Source of the DNA: Protostelium mycophagum
Taxonomy: Eukaryota > Evosea > Variosea > Protosteliida > Protosteliaceae
Length of the DNA stretch: 44,022 nt
Assembly (NCBI GenBank): GCA_002081555.1
Contig: MZNV01002919.1
Span: 1 to 44,022 of the forward strand
Reading direction: 5' to 3'
A program made the translations under genes and the position numbers. Below are positions 21,734 to 32,991 of the stretch, piece after piece; position 1 is the first letter of the stretch; each line of letters opens with the position of its first letter. The notes below the pieces were generated by a model. The model had not been told where the DNA came from, did no database searches, and saw only the letters and a list, made by a program, of their open reading frames with translations.

Positions 21734-24700
21734 ATGATCAGACAACTGGTCGGCGCAGCACCAAAGCCTCCGAGGCCAATCGATTTGGATGAATCCTCAC
21801 AATCTGGGTATGCAGAGGAAGATGAGGACGAAGATCTCAGCGGTGGCAGTCATTATTATTATGGAAGATACTCTGCCAAAAACAAGAGTAATCACATCCA
21901 GGTCAGAGTTTGACCACAACACGCTGATCTAAACATCTCAGGAGGAGCCACCGGATGTCGCCGATCAAGATTGGAATCAAGAGTTTCAGATTCTTAATCA
22001 ATCAGATGGTCCTGAGAAATTCGGGCAATTGAGTCAGCTAGGTAAGTCAAAACAATAAAATGGACAATCATTGATCATTATCCAGCTCTTGATTTTGTGT
22101 ATACTGCCAAATTGTGAGTTGTCGACTTGGATGAATCTCACTGAAATAGGTATGGAAAAATTATTTGTTCAGAGATATGCATGCATCCGAGCAAGAAGAC
22201 AATCAAACCTGTTCACATTGGTGAGTCGTCCATTTAGATTTATTTGATCTTCAATCATTCTGTTCATTTGATTGATTGTCCTTGATGATGACAAAAAAAT
22301 TCTTGATGAAAGTATTGTTCACTTCTTAAAGTATTTATTTATTTCAGGCGGTGTGGCTGGAGGGGCTAAGTATATTGTCGGCAATATCCTTTTTAAGTTT
22401 GCTGTCGACACGCACGGTCTGTACGTGGGTATGTACATTCTCGTTGTAGATCGACACGTGATGACGTCATAAGGAGATGAAAATGCCGCGAAAGCGGCAG
22501 GGCACGAACTTAAAGGCTTGATGAGTTTTTACGACTGCAACTTGAAAGACATAAGTCTCCCTCTTATGGTAAAACTTCACGACAGTTACCGCGACATTTA
22601 CCTTAACTTAACGTGAATAGGCGTTAATCGATTTCAAAGGATTTAGATTGGTGGCCGTGTCCTTATTGCCGATATCCACAAAGACGATATGCTGTAAGTC
22701 TATCAATAATAAAATCACCACTGATCATTTTAGATGGAAGTGCTGGTGATTTTTTATTATTATTAAATAACTATTTTCACACCGACGCATTCTAAAGATA
22801 TTAATACCATCCTTTTAAGCTGCAACTAAAAATAAATTTATTTTATTAATTTTCCAGATGGTGGGGCCACTGTACATCTAGATCATCCAGCCTTTGCGGA
22901 GCAGATGAGACAAGGTATATTTTAAAATTTAAAATTAAAATTTTATTTGACGGGGACCAGCCGGGCGTAGGCTGAATCTGCGGCCACATTTGGTCGGAAG
23001 AAATCAACCAAAAATATTGTACACAGCAGGAGATATAGAGGGTGACGTCATCATGTCATCGTGACGTTTTTGACGTGTACAGGTCATATCAGTGCGATTG
23101 ATCACAGGATGAGAGGTCGTACGATGTGAAATTTCGGTGACTTTTCGTAGGTATCTCATAGATTTCGCCCGAACTTTCCCGCCAGAATATCCAGGAGTGG
23201 GGTGATTATTATTATCGAGTTATTTAAATATATAAAAATAAATCAAGCACCACAGAAATGATTATTTCTGAGGCGTTTAGTTCTCTGAACGACCCTTCAA
23301 GACCCACAGCATTGTTTCAAATGTTGAGACCAGAATTTGTACAGAGATATCACACCCCACTATCCCCTGACGCCCTCTCCGCGTGGTAAACTTCCACGAA
23401 ATTTCAAAAACATCCTGTTCATAGAACAAAGGGCCACGGGCAACACCACGTCATCAGATGGAGAAGAAGCTCCCGTCGTGTCTAAGAAGCAACACCAACA
23501 CGAGCTATCAGAGGCCACGAAATCTCTTCATCAGGATATAATACCACAGTTTGCGCGCTTTTTGGACGAACACTATTCTACAACGATGGACGAGCTAATG
23601 AATGAAGAAAAAGAGCGCGAGAAGATGGCGAGCCCCCGGTTACCCCCCGCTGAGATACACAGGAGGATGCGCAATGGGGAGAAGGTATGTGACGTGATGA
23701 TGACGGGTGATGACGTCATAGGTTCTCGACCCCTTCACAAACAAACCGAACAAATGGTCAGAGTGAGTTTTGTTTCCAAAATCCAACTGAATTTTCATGT
23801 AGATTTCTGTTGTTGGATCCACGTGACAGATTGAGAGTTGTAGATGAGGTTGTAGATACAAGAAATCCGCTGGAAAATAAGATGAGACGACCCCGGATTG
23901 TTGAAGAATTACACAGGAGGGGTGAGTATCGAGATATCATCGAGATATTACTGAGATGTCTTGACGAGAAGTTTAAAAGACGATTTAGACGATTTTTGGA
24001 CATCATGTAGATGGTGATCACTGATGAGATGTCAGGAATCAATGTGAGACATCTGGGGTTGGTCCGAAAATATTCCACGAATACTATGGTGAAGGAGGAT
24101 CTATTGATGGAAATGTCAGGTTGTAGATCACACATTCGACTTTCCGTAACACCGACTGATTTACAACAGCGAGGGTGGTGAAAGGAATGTTCAGGGAGAG
24201 GATGAGGGAAGAGGTCAGGAGGATGAAGACACCATCAATAGAAGCTTATAGATATATGGCCGCAGGTAATAGAATGATCAATACTTTGTATGCCACGTGT
24301 CGTGAATAAGACGGGGTCTTTTGGTGCATCCCAATGTGTTTTTGAGCCGTATTATCCTTTTAAAGAAGTACTTTGGCGATGCGATGCGATGTGGTATGAG
24401 ATGAGATGACTGACTCATGAATAGAATTTGTCAATCAGATCCTGAGTGATGACAATTTCTGGGAAATTTCAATGAAATTTAGGTTGTCGGACAAATTCCA
24501 CCAATCTCTGACTGACGAAGAGGTATTTCGTCCCAATTATTTGCGCTGAATTTTCTCAGAAAAGTATGTCCCAACCCTTGCGTAAATTAGTGTTCCAGGA
24601 ACGAGAGAATAATGACAGATTACTACTGTTCATGGAACGTGTCCAGGTCTTGACAGGCATAAAGATAAGGCCCAGAACGATGGAGAGTTTGTATAGAGGT

Positions 24701-27700
24701 GCACACACAAGAGTGGGGAAATTCGACATCGACAAGTTATCCGTCAAAATCAAATTTATGGTGAGTCTTTTCCATATCGTCTCATCCAATCTTCTCACGG
24801 TAACGTACCGACGAATTTCACGGTTATTAACGCGATTTTTCGAAGGGGTGTATTGATTTTGACTGGTTGTAGAACGTAATCGATTTCGCATCAGCGATGG
24901 ATTTCAGACAGCAAGCGGCTGGCCAGACAGGTGATGACATGGAGAAATTGTACTTCATCAGTGATGCCAAGTTTGGATCGGCACTGGCCGCTGCGCCCAA
25001 CTCCACGCATGTCTTGTACCAGGTGAGACCTCTATTTTCGTTGTAGACAGCATTTGTCGTTCCTTCCCTTCAGTACTTTTGACCGAATGGATTTTCTTGA
25101 AAAAATCTAAAAATAGATTGTTGACTGAGAAAAAATCTAAAAATAGATTGTTGACTGAGAAAAATCTAAAAATAGATTATTGACTGAGAAAATCTAAAAA
25201 TAGATTGTTGACTGAGAAAAAAAATCTAAAAATAGATCGTTGACTGAGAAAAATCCAAAAATAGATTATCGACTGAGAAAATCTAAAAATAGATTATTGA
25301 CTGAGAAAAAGTGGGGAAGGATGCTGCAGAAGAGGGCGTCACAGAGGGAGGCCATCTGTTCACAAGCCGCATGTCCACAGATACATAATGTTTTGGCCGA
25401 CTACAACGAGGCGCGGGGAAAGTTCCTCCAAGCTCTCTCCATACATCCTAATTACGTAGAGGGTCACGAAGCCGTTGTAGAGGTGATTATTTCCGCATTT
25501 CTCCGAGATTTCAAGATATAAATTAAATAATAATAAAAATACATTTTTTTCACCTTTTAGTTGATTCAATAAATATTTTTATTGATTAAAATAAATATTT
25601 TTTCTTATTGAAATAAACATGTTTATAATAAATTTTAAAGGTGATTGCGGAACACCTCTCCACACTTGACAAGTACAATGATTTGGAGTCAGAACCATCA
25701 TTGAGCTCATTGTGCACAAAGATGGAGATATCCATCACCAAAGTGATAGATCTATGCAGGGACGACACACCAGGGCCGGTAGGTCACGAAATTTACGCGA
25801 AATTTCAGGTGATGACATCTATCAGGATATTCATGGCGTTTCATCTGCATGTACAGGTACTCTTCTAAATTAAAATTAAAACTTTCACCCCTGTTCCTGG
25901 AACAATGATGACGTCATGTTGGCAAGACACATATTTACCTGAATTTCCCAGAAAAGGGATTGATACCGTGGAGCATGTCTCAATTGAGTAAAATTGTCGA
26001 CATATTGTACAGACCCACAAGACATGGTGATATCTTGCGTCAAATAGAGATACTACTTTTACAATGCGTTTGGAAACCTCTCGGAATTTTATGGCGGGAA
26101 ATTAACCGGCGGGAAGACGGGGTGAGATCACGTGACGATGAATATTCATGGAAAATTCAGGGGTTGACTCGTTGTAGAGGAGCAAGAGGGAGGCATTGAT
26201 GTTGATCATCAAATGCCTCCTCACTTTTGGGTGGAAATCGAGCCGTACCATCGGAATGTACCGCTTGCCAGAGATTTCAAACGTAAACAAGGTGAAATTT
26301 CATCGAGATTTCGTATCAAATTTGGGAAAGTGACGGGTTGTAGATGTTGGAAAATGAAATGAAAACATTCGACACAAAAGTGGCCAGCGCTTCAGTATTA
26401 TTACACATCTACAACGAATCAGTTGATGATGCCACCGCGTTCATAGAACAGTTATTACCTTATCATTCCCGCCTTCTTTTTCTGGGAAATTTCGTCGAAC
26501 TACAACCGAATTTACTCCCACTCCTGCAGCCCATGTTCAAGAAGATTCCGGTGACTTTTCCCATCTACAACTATAACTACAACGCTCATTTTGCAGGAAC
26601 TAAATTTAGACTATTGCCAAGATTGGTGCGAAACCGAGTTAAAAGAAGTCCTTTCGCATTGTTCGTCTATAAGAAGGTGATGCTATTGTGTTTATTGGCA
26701 GGATGAGATATCTGATCATTGTAGATTGAGTGCGAGATATTGCCACCAATTCAAGATGTCATCATTGTCATGTCCGACTCTAGAACAATTGGAATGTCAA
26801 AATTCGATTAACATCGGGGTGGGAGCTATTCTCATGCACAGTAGATACCAACTACCCGCCTTGAGGTGATCACGTCATCGGTTAGCGTGGAGGATCTAAA
26901 AATAGATCGGAAAAACTATGAGTGTGACGTCAGATTGACATGTTTGACAGATCTCTTGACCTGAGTGGATGTGTGAGAGTCCACAGTAATTTAATAGCTA
27001 TCATCATAAAAAATTGCTCAGCCCTCTCCACACTCCGATTGAACCGCCTTCCACTCGTCAGAACCCTGGAGATTTTCAACTTGAAAATGAGATCCGTCCA
27101 CGCAAAAGAATGCAAGGGGTTGGAGGTGACTCGTAGATCATCACGAAATTTCACTGAAATATCGTAGAATCTCAGTTTAGATTCCCCCTTCATGAGAGAC
27201 CTGGAGATGAGTGACTGCCTGTCACTTTCCGACAATCTATTTTTGACCACAACCCACGAGCTGTTGACTTGTTTAAACCTGGAAAACTGCTTGAAAATCC
27301 GCGAAGATACCATTCTACCCCTCATCAGGGTGAGTTTTCACTATCATCGGATCGGTTATGTATTAATAAATGCCATTGAATGTATATACAGAGAATATCA
27401 CTGACTCGTTGTAGAAGAGTACTAACTTAAGGACGATTAATCTCGCACAGATTCCTCTGGCCTTTCAGAATGTGATAAAGACATTGGGGAAGCACACCCC
27501 TCACCTCACCAACTTGTCACTCGCGAGGTAATATCCGAAATCTCTTGTAAACTTCGATAAAAATTAATCAAGATGTGCAGGACCAAGGTGAGAGAGCCAT
27601 TCCAACTGTTGTCTAAAGTGGAGTTACCGCACCTCACATCATTGGACGTCACCGCCCTGAAAGGTACGGAATTTCAATGAAATTTCGTTCACATGTTCCA

Positions 27701-29027
27701 GGAACGATAGTCCTCGACAATTTGCCGGCATTGCAGAGGTTGATTTTGGACGAATACAACTCGCCAGAATTTTCACCCAATACGGTCTTGCACCAACACT
27801 TGGAATACCTCTCCATTGCGAGGTATTTCATCTCTATATGAGTCTTCTAAGTCTTTCAGGTGCACGGCCCTCTCAGAAGTGTCGTTGATATTTATGCTCA
27901 GCAAGATAAGGAGTTTGAAGTAAGTCTTGTTTATCTACAACCGGTTGTTTGATTTTCACACAACATTGCAGCGCTGAAAGCTAAAAATAGATCTGTCTGT
28001 ACATATGCGGTCAATTCAAGACTAAAAATAGACAGGGGGATTGTTCTGAAGCACTCTCTCTTGATCACAGACCAATCCATCAAAGTGATAGCGAATACCG
28101 CACCACAACTTAAAGAGATCAATCTATTCGGTTGTAAGATGATCACCGATTCGGGGTTGAAATTTTTGGCGGGAAAATGTCTCGTCCTGGAGAGGTGAAT
28201 GTTGTAACCAAAACAATCACTGACATCTGTAAAGAGTTTCGCTTGGGGGCTGCAAGCATATATCAGACAATTCAGTGGTTCCACTCACCGTGGGAAACCC
28301 TGCACTTCGGTACATGGACTTGGCCCTCACCAAAATAAGAGCTGCATCCTTCGAATCAATGTCTAAAAACAACAAATTCATCACTGAATTGGATATATCA
28401 GGTGATGATTCACATCTACAACTGTGTGGACCTGTCGTTTGTGGCATAAAAGTGCTGAAAGGTTCAGGAGTTCCAGTTTTGGACGACGAATGTTGCCGGT
28501 ATCTGTCCGCAATGAACAGAATCACAACACTCGTCATCTTCTCAACACCAATAACAGACATTGGCGCACAGCTCGTCCTCACGGTATATTTCCACCAATT
28601 CTCATCGAAATTTCATTGAGATTTGCAGGGTTTGACTAAACTACAACGACTAGACATCAGCCATTGTGGACAGGTCACAGACGAAGCTTTCAACTTGAAA
28701 AGATTGCCCAGCTTTATCTCTGTGAATCTCATGCGGAATTTCGGTCTGACCGACAAGACCCTCTACCAGGTAGGAGAATGCATCTCTACAACGATGTAAA
28801 CGTCATGAGTGTCAAACTGACACATCAAGCTATCACGGCATTGTCCGAAGCTGGAGGATCTGAGTGTGAGGTTGTGTGTTAAGATGACAGGCAGAGGGTT
28901 CTCTGCAGTTGCAGAGAAATGCATCGCTTGTAACCACATCAATTTGAAAGAGACAGAAGGTGCAGCAGACGACAAGTTAATCAACAGTTTGAGGGCACTG
29001 AGGCCACATCTCAGGATAGAAGAGTGA
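21734..29027 (+). CDS. very large CLU-domain, TPR-like and leucine-rich-repeat protein
   Basis: The ATG at 21734 starts an acidic N-terminus (SGYAEEDEDEDLSGG). A CLU-type domain follows: LDFVYTAKLYGKIICSE, HIGGVAGGAKYIVGNILFKF, AAKAAGHELKGLMSFYD, LPLMALIDFKGFRLVAVSLL, GDIEGHISA, LIDFARTFPPEYPG, FQMLRPEFVQRYHTPLS. Then INVRHLGLVRKYSTN and a helical block match the post-CLU region of CLU/CLUH proteins. A TPR-like part (YNEARGKFLQALSIHPNYVE, about 25380-25490) comes next. The C-terminal third is LRR of the cysteine-containing F-box/AMN1 type (LRSLDLSGCVRVHSNLIAII, LKEINLFGCKMITDSGLKFL). CLU proteins bind mRNAs for mitochondrial proteins and affect mitochondrial distribution; LRRs at the C-terminus are not standard for CLUH. 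Dozens of short introns; phases agree at every junction tested, so one gene is favoured over several, but no transcript was seen. It ends HLRIEE. Confidence 0.75.
25098..25306. repeat. tandem repeat, about 7 x 28-32 bp, inside an intron
   Basis: The unit is roughly GAAAAATCTAAAAATAG followed by ATTGTTGACTGA, repeated about seven times with variation in the A-run and single-base changes. Each unit carries TCTAAAAATAGA or a one-base variant. The array fills most of an intron of about 287 nt (from about 25022) in the CLU/LRR gene and ends within 5 nt of the inferred 3' splice site (GAAAAAG before TGGGGAAGG). Confidence 0.9.
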
Positions 29028-29216
29028 CTTTCGCTCCATTTATAGATAAAGTTGTGAGACCATTTCTCTCTTGTTCTTTGGGTCTTCTCTCCTGCGAAAA
29101 TCAGATGAATAAATGATTTGATTTTATGATATTGTTTTATTTTGATGATTCCAAATGAAGACAATTTGTGGTTCTTATATAGTTTTGGAAATCAAACAAG
29201 CTGCAGCTACTTCTAC

Positions 29217-30101
29217 TCACTTGAAGTTTGTGGTTTTGAATGTGTCCCAATCGAGGCACAACTCGGCGCCTTCTTCTTTAAACAATTCCAATAAATTGTC
29301 CACCAAAGTCTATCTACAATCAGAAGGACCGAATGATTGTGCCTCACCTTCTCTCCCTCTGTGGTGACGTCATGAGGTCTGGAGGCCCCAGCCACAGTTA
29401 ACAGAGAAGTGGGCACAGAGAGGACACGTAGATTGTGCAGGAGACTGGAGGTGAGGTGGCAGCCTGAGATCCCACCAGCTGATCGGATTATTTTACCATT
29501 TTCCTCGAGCTGATTATAGTTAAGGAGGATCATCCAAGGCAATCAACAGTATAACAAAATTCTCTATATTTCGAATCATGATGTTTTATCAAAATAATGA
29601 TCAGACAAATGATCGCTCACCTTCTTTAATGTTCCAGTGTCGGAGGAAGTTTTGGAGGAAAATAGTTGAACTTTGTTTCTGGACGCTGGTGTCGCAGTGG
29701 CTGGTAAATATCCAACTAAGAACACTGAGGTCGCTCCTCTTTGTGACAAAAATTGAGATAAATGAAAGGCAAGAAGACTTGCAGCCTGATATGAAAATCA
29801 GTTGATCTGCAGATTTTCGATGAGAAAATGATCTCACCTCTGTCTCTAATCTCTTTGTGACGACGGCGACTGTCACATTTTGTGGACCAGCACTAAAGAA
29901 TTCCACCAAAGGACTTTCCTTCTTTGATGTTGAAAGAATTGCCAAGACTTGTTCTTCATCGTGCTTGTAAAGACTTGTAAACTCTTCATTTAAGTGTGTC
30001 TTAGGTTGTAACGGTGAGAGATTGGATAGAAGACGACTGCCAAAGAGATCAGCGCCTGTGCTCACATAGACAGTGCTCAATTTCTCTCCTTGTGTTGACA
30101 T
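29217..30101 (-). CDS. unrecognised protein, possibly proteasome-assembly-chaperone-like
   Basis: The ATG at 30101 starts MSTQGEKLSTVYVSTGADLF. Four exons join in phase: the first runs to VTVAVVTKRLETE, then AASLLAFHLSQFLSQRGATS with VFLVGYLPATATP, then LEENGKIIRSAGGISGCHL with HNLRVLSVPTSLLTVAG, and finally TLVDNLLELFKEEG to the stop after TTNFK (29217). Total about 225 residues. Alternating strands and helices, a central VFLVG strand, GGISG and a C-terminal LLELF helix resemble PAC1/PAC2-type proteasome assembly chaperones, but no diagnostic motif was found. It is divergent from the Gup1-like gene with only 82 bp between the starts. Confidence 0.55.
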
Positions 30102-30183
30102 TTTGTTTGGAATTAATGATCTGATTTGTAGAAATCACATCGCGTCGATCAAAAAACAAATCATTTGATTTCAATTTCATGCC
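30102..30183. promoter_or_regulatory. very short bidirectional promoter region
   Basis: Only 82 bp separate the start codons of the minus-strand PAC-like gene and the plus-strand Gup1-like gene, so both core promoters and 5' leaders must fit or overlap here. The stretch is AT-rich (AAAAAACAAATCATTTGATT, partly palindromic around ATCATTTGAT). No known element is recognised. Confidence 0.4.
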
Positions 30184-32767
30184 ATGTCGGCTATCCCTTA
30201 CATCAATAAGAGGGATGAGGACCTAAAGGAGAAGATTGGCTCGAAGGAAATTCCTTCTCAAAGAGGCACACCCCGCTACATCTTCTATATCGCCTTGTTG
30301 TCACTGCTTCAAGTCGCCTTCATGTATAAGATGTATGTCAAGAGCGAAGGTGATTCAGCCCTGGAAAGATTTAATTAAAATCACTTGATTAATTTTTACA
30401 GAATATAACAGTGGTGGACGTTTTGCGCAAGGAATCAGACCAGGTTGGTTCATGGATCGCATGAGGGTATGTGCTGCTCTTTGATCAATTCTCAAAAATT
30501 CAGGATGAATCTGACTTTCAGTGGAGAGACTTTCGAAAATACTTCCCTCTATTGCTTGTTGGTCTCAGTATATATGTTGTCATCACAAACATTGTGAAGA
30601 GATTGACCATAAAGGTGATGTACCGTGTGTTCTCATTGTTAATTTATGTTAGGCGAAGGATGATGGAGGAAATAGCGCGAGACATAAGAAGGTCTTTCTT
30701 TATTATGCCTGTACAGGCATTGGCTTTGTCACATACGCTCATGGGTAAAGAGATTAATTTATAATTAGATTTAATGAGAATTTATAATATCCAAACCCGC
30801 TGTGAGACAACACTTTTCGTTCCGATTATTGATGATCGCTCAACATTTCAGAAAGAACATCATCTTCTGGGGAGGCGCCTGCCTTTTGAACTACTTCATC
30901 GCCAAGACATTCCGAAACAGCCGTCTCAATCCATTACTCACATGGACTCTAAATGTGTTGGTGCTGGTGTCTAGTGATTACTACGGCGGTTACAGATCTC
31001 TTTGGTCCTATTTCAGCGTGAATTTATTTTCTGGTCTGCTGCCTTGGCATGTTTATTGGAGGTTGACTCTGCTGAGGAATATAAGTTTCAATTTAGACTT
31101 TTATTGGAAGACGTCGCTAAACAGGCCGGAGGTGGGTCTTCACTTGTCATCTTCCACCATTTCATTGGAAGCTAAACACAACACAGCCGCGTTTAGTGGT
31201 TTCGAAACGTATAATATAATATTAAAATATTTTCACAAGTTAAACTTTTATGTATTGCACATAAGATCAATATCCAATGTTTACGAGTAGATGATTATTG
31301 ATACACAAAGGAGAGGCCGACTCAAGACGAGTACAAAGCGGCACAGCAGACTGTACCAGAGGATGAGAACAGTTTTGGATTTCTAGAGTATATCTCTTAC
31401 GTTTCATATCCTCCACTTTTTATTGCCGGTCCCATAATCACTTTTCAAGCCTTCATAAATCAGGTTAGTTGTAGATGGAACTCTGATGAAAATTTCTGGG
31501 AATATTAGGATGAGAGATGCAGGTGTACAGACCATCTACAACTTATCGCATGATGTACAAAATATACTACTTGGCTAAGGTGTGCTTGTACTTTGTGGTT
31601 CTAGATATATACACTCATTTCTTGTAAGTCAATCCTATCATTTTTCAAGAACAAAATGATTTCTTCTGTTAAAATTGAATTTTGGCCGAAATATTTCATT
31701 GTGCAAACGGGGTATCACCGTAAGCATAAGAGAGGCGAAGAGACTATATAAATGGTCTTTGTGGCATAAGAATATGACAAGTACTCAGCTACCAATATGC
31801 ATTGAGTTATCATCGTGAATGGATGAGGCCAGAATGGAAACCTATCGATATACTCATCTCAAGTGGTGGTGCTTTGATCTTTATGTGGCTCAAATTCCAC
31901 GTGATATGGAGGTATGACGTCACCACACGTCATGAACGTCAGATTGACACGTGGATGTCAGATTCTTCAGGGGTGTTGCGCTGTTGGATGGAATAGATTC
32001 TCCGGAGAATATGGCGAGGTGTGTGTGGAGTTCACACACGTTTGGACAGTTTTGGCGTTTTTGGCACGCGTCATTCAATCAATGGATCACCAGATATATT
32101 TATATCCCCCTTGGAGGTAACATCTATTCGTGATCATCGTATAGATTTGTATCGTCTGTAGAAATCAACAACGTGATGATTATTTATAAACAAAATAGAT
32201 GTGATATTTTTCAGGAAGAAATACACAAATATACACCATATGGATCGTTTTCTTATTTGTGGGACTGTGGCACGATCTACAATGGCAATGGATCGCCTGG
32301 GCATTGATCAACTGTCTGTTCTTTTCACTTGAGTTAATCGTCACAAAATGGTTCTACTCTAAAAAGGTAAAGAAATACAATATTTATTCATCGTATTTCG
32401 TAAATTAAAATTTTAATTTCTTCAGATGATCAAGACTTGGATGCATGATGAGAGGTACATCAGAGAGATGAATGGACTGGGAAATATGATATCATGTTTG
32501 GGACTTAGTTACGCCAATCTCGCCATCTTATATGGCTTCAAAAACTCTGAGACATTCATAAGACTATCGTCTGTCGACCCATTCCACGGTACCACTTTTG
32601 GAAAAAAATTTTGCAATTTTTTCTTGATGAAAAAAACCTGAAAAAATATTTTCCATAAAAAATCGAAAATAACATGATCAGGATTAATATTTGCGGGGCT
32701 GAATTACTGGACCCTTTCTGTCCTCATGCAAGACTACCGCAGGAACGACCACTTGAAGTCCAAATAA
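30184..32767 (+). CDS. GUP1: Gup1-like membrane-bound O-acyltransferase (MBOAT)
   Basis: The ATG at 30184 starts MSAIPYINKRDEDLKEKIGS, then the first membrane helix (YIFYIALLSLLQVAFMYKMY). Further exons give more helices (YFPLLLVGLSIYVVITNIV) and a lumenal or cytosolic DYYGGYRF as in Gup1/HHAT. The block YVSYPPLFIAGPIITFQAF is the MBOAT helix seen in Gup1. The signature region reads FGQFWRFWHASFNQWITRYI then YIPLGG, and the active-site His lies in LFVGLWHDLQWQW. It ends DHLKSK. The family includes yeast Gup1, an ER O-acyltransferase that remodels GPI-anchor lipid, and HHAT, which palmitoylates Hedgehog. RFWHASxNxWxxRYIYIPLGG favours Gup1. Eight or more introns; the region 31130-31330 has uncertain exon borders. 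The GPI-anchored GH17 enzyme in this window could be among its clients, which is inference. Confidence 0.9.
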
Positions 32768-32991
32768 ACGTGCTCTTCTACAACTCACAGATATTTATTT
32801 ATGTTGAAAGGCTCAGACTTGTAGCCGCTCTTTTGGAGGATCATCTTCTGTGTGACGAATAATTGTTTCATACATTTTTCCAATTTACATTCCTTCTTCT
32901 CCACAAGACCTAGATCGTCTCATTACAATGAAACGTTGTAGATGGACGTTTCCCGGAAAATCAGAACATATTTACGCCTGAGGCGAAGCAA

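Noticed and set aside
21368-21745. A 125-codon minus-strand ORF with a peptide ARFELAIPSLQDWCLTTWP
   Set aside because: This is the antisense reading of the tRNA-Thr gene and its flanks; such peptides are a known annotation artefact.
24370-24420. GCGATGCGATGCGATG followed by GAGATGAGATGACTGACT
   Set aside because: A very short simple-sequence run inside an intron; no larger structure seen.
25098-25306. Possible CRISPR-like array
   Set aside because: The units are directly adjacent with no unique spacers, and the locus is a spliced eukaryotic intron; it is a minisatellite.
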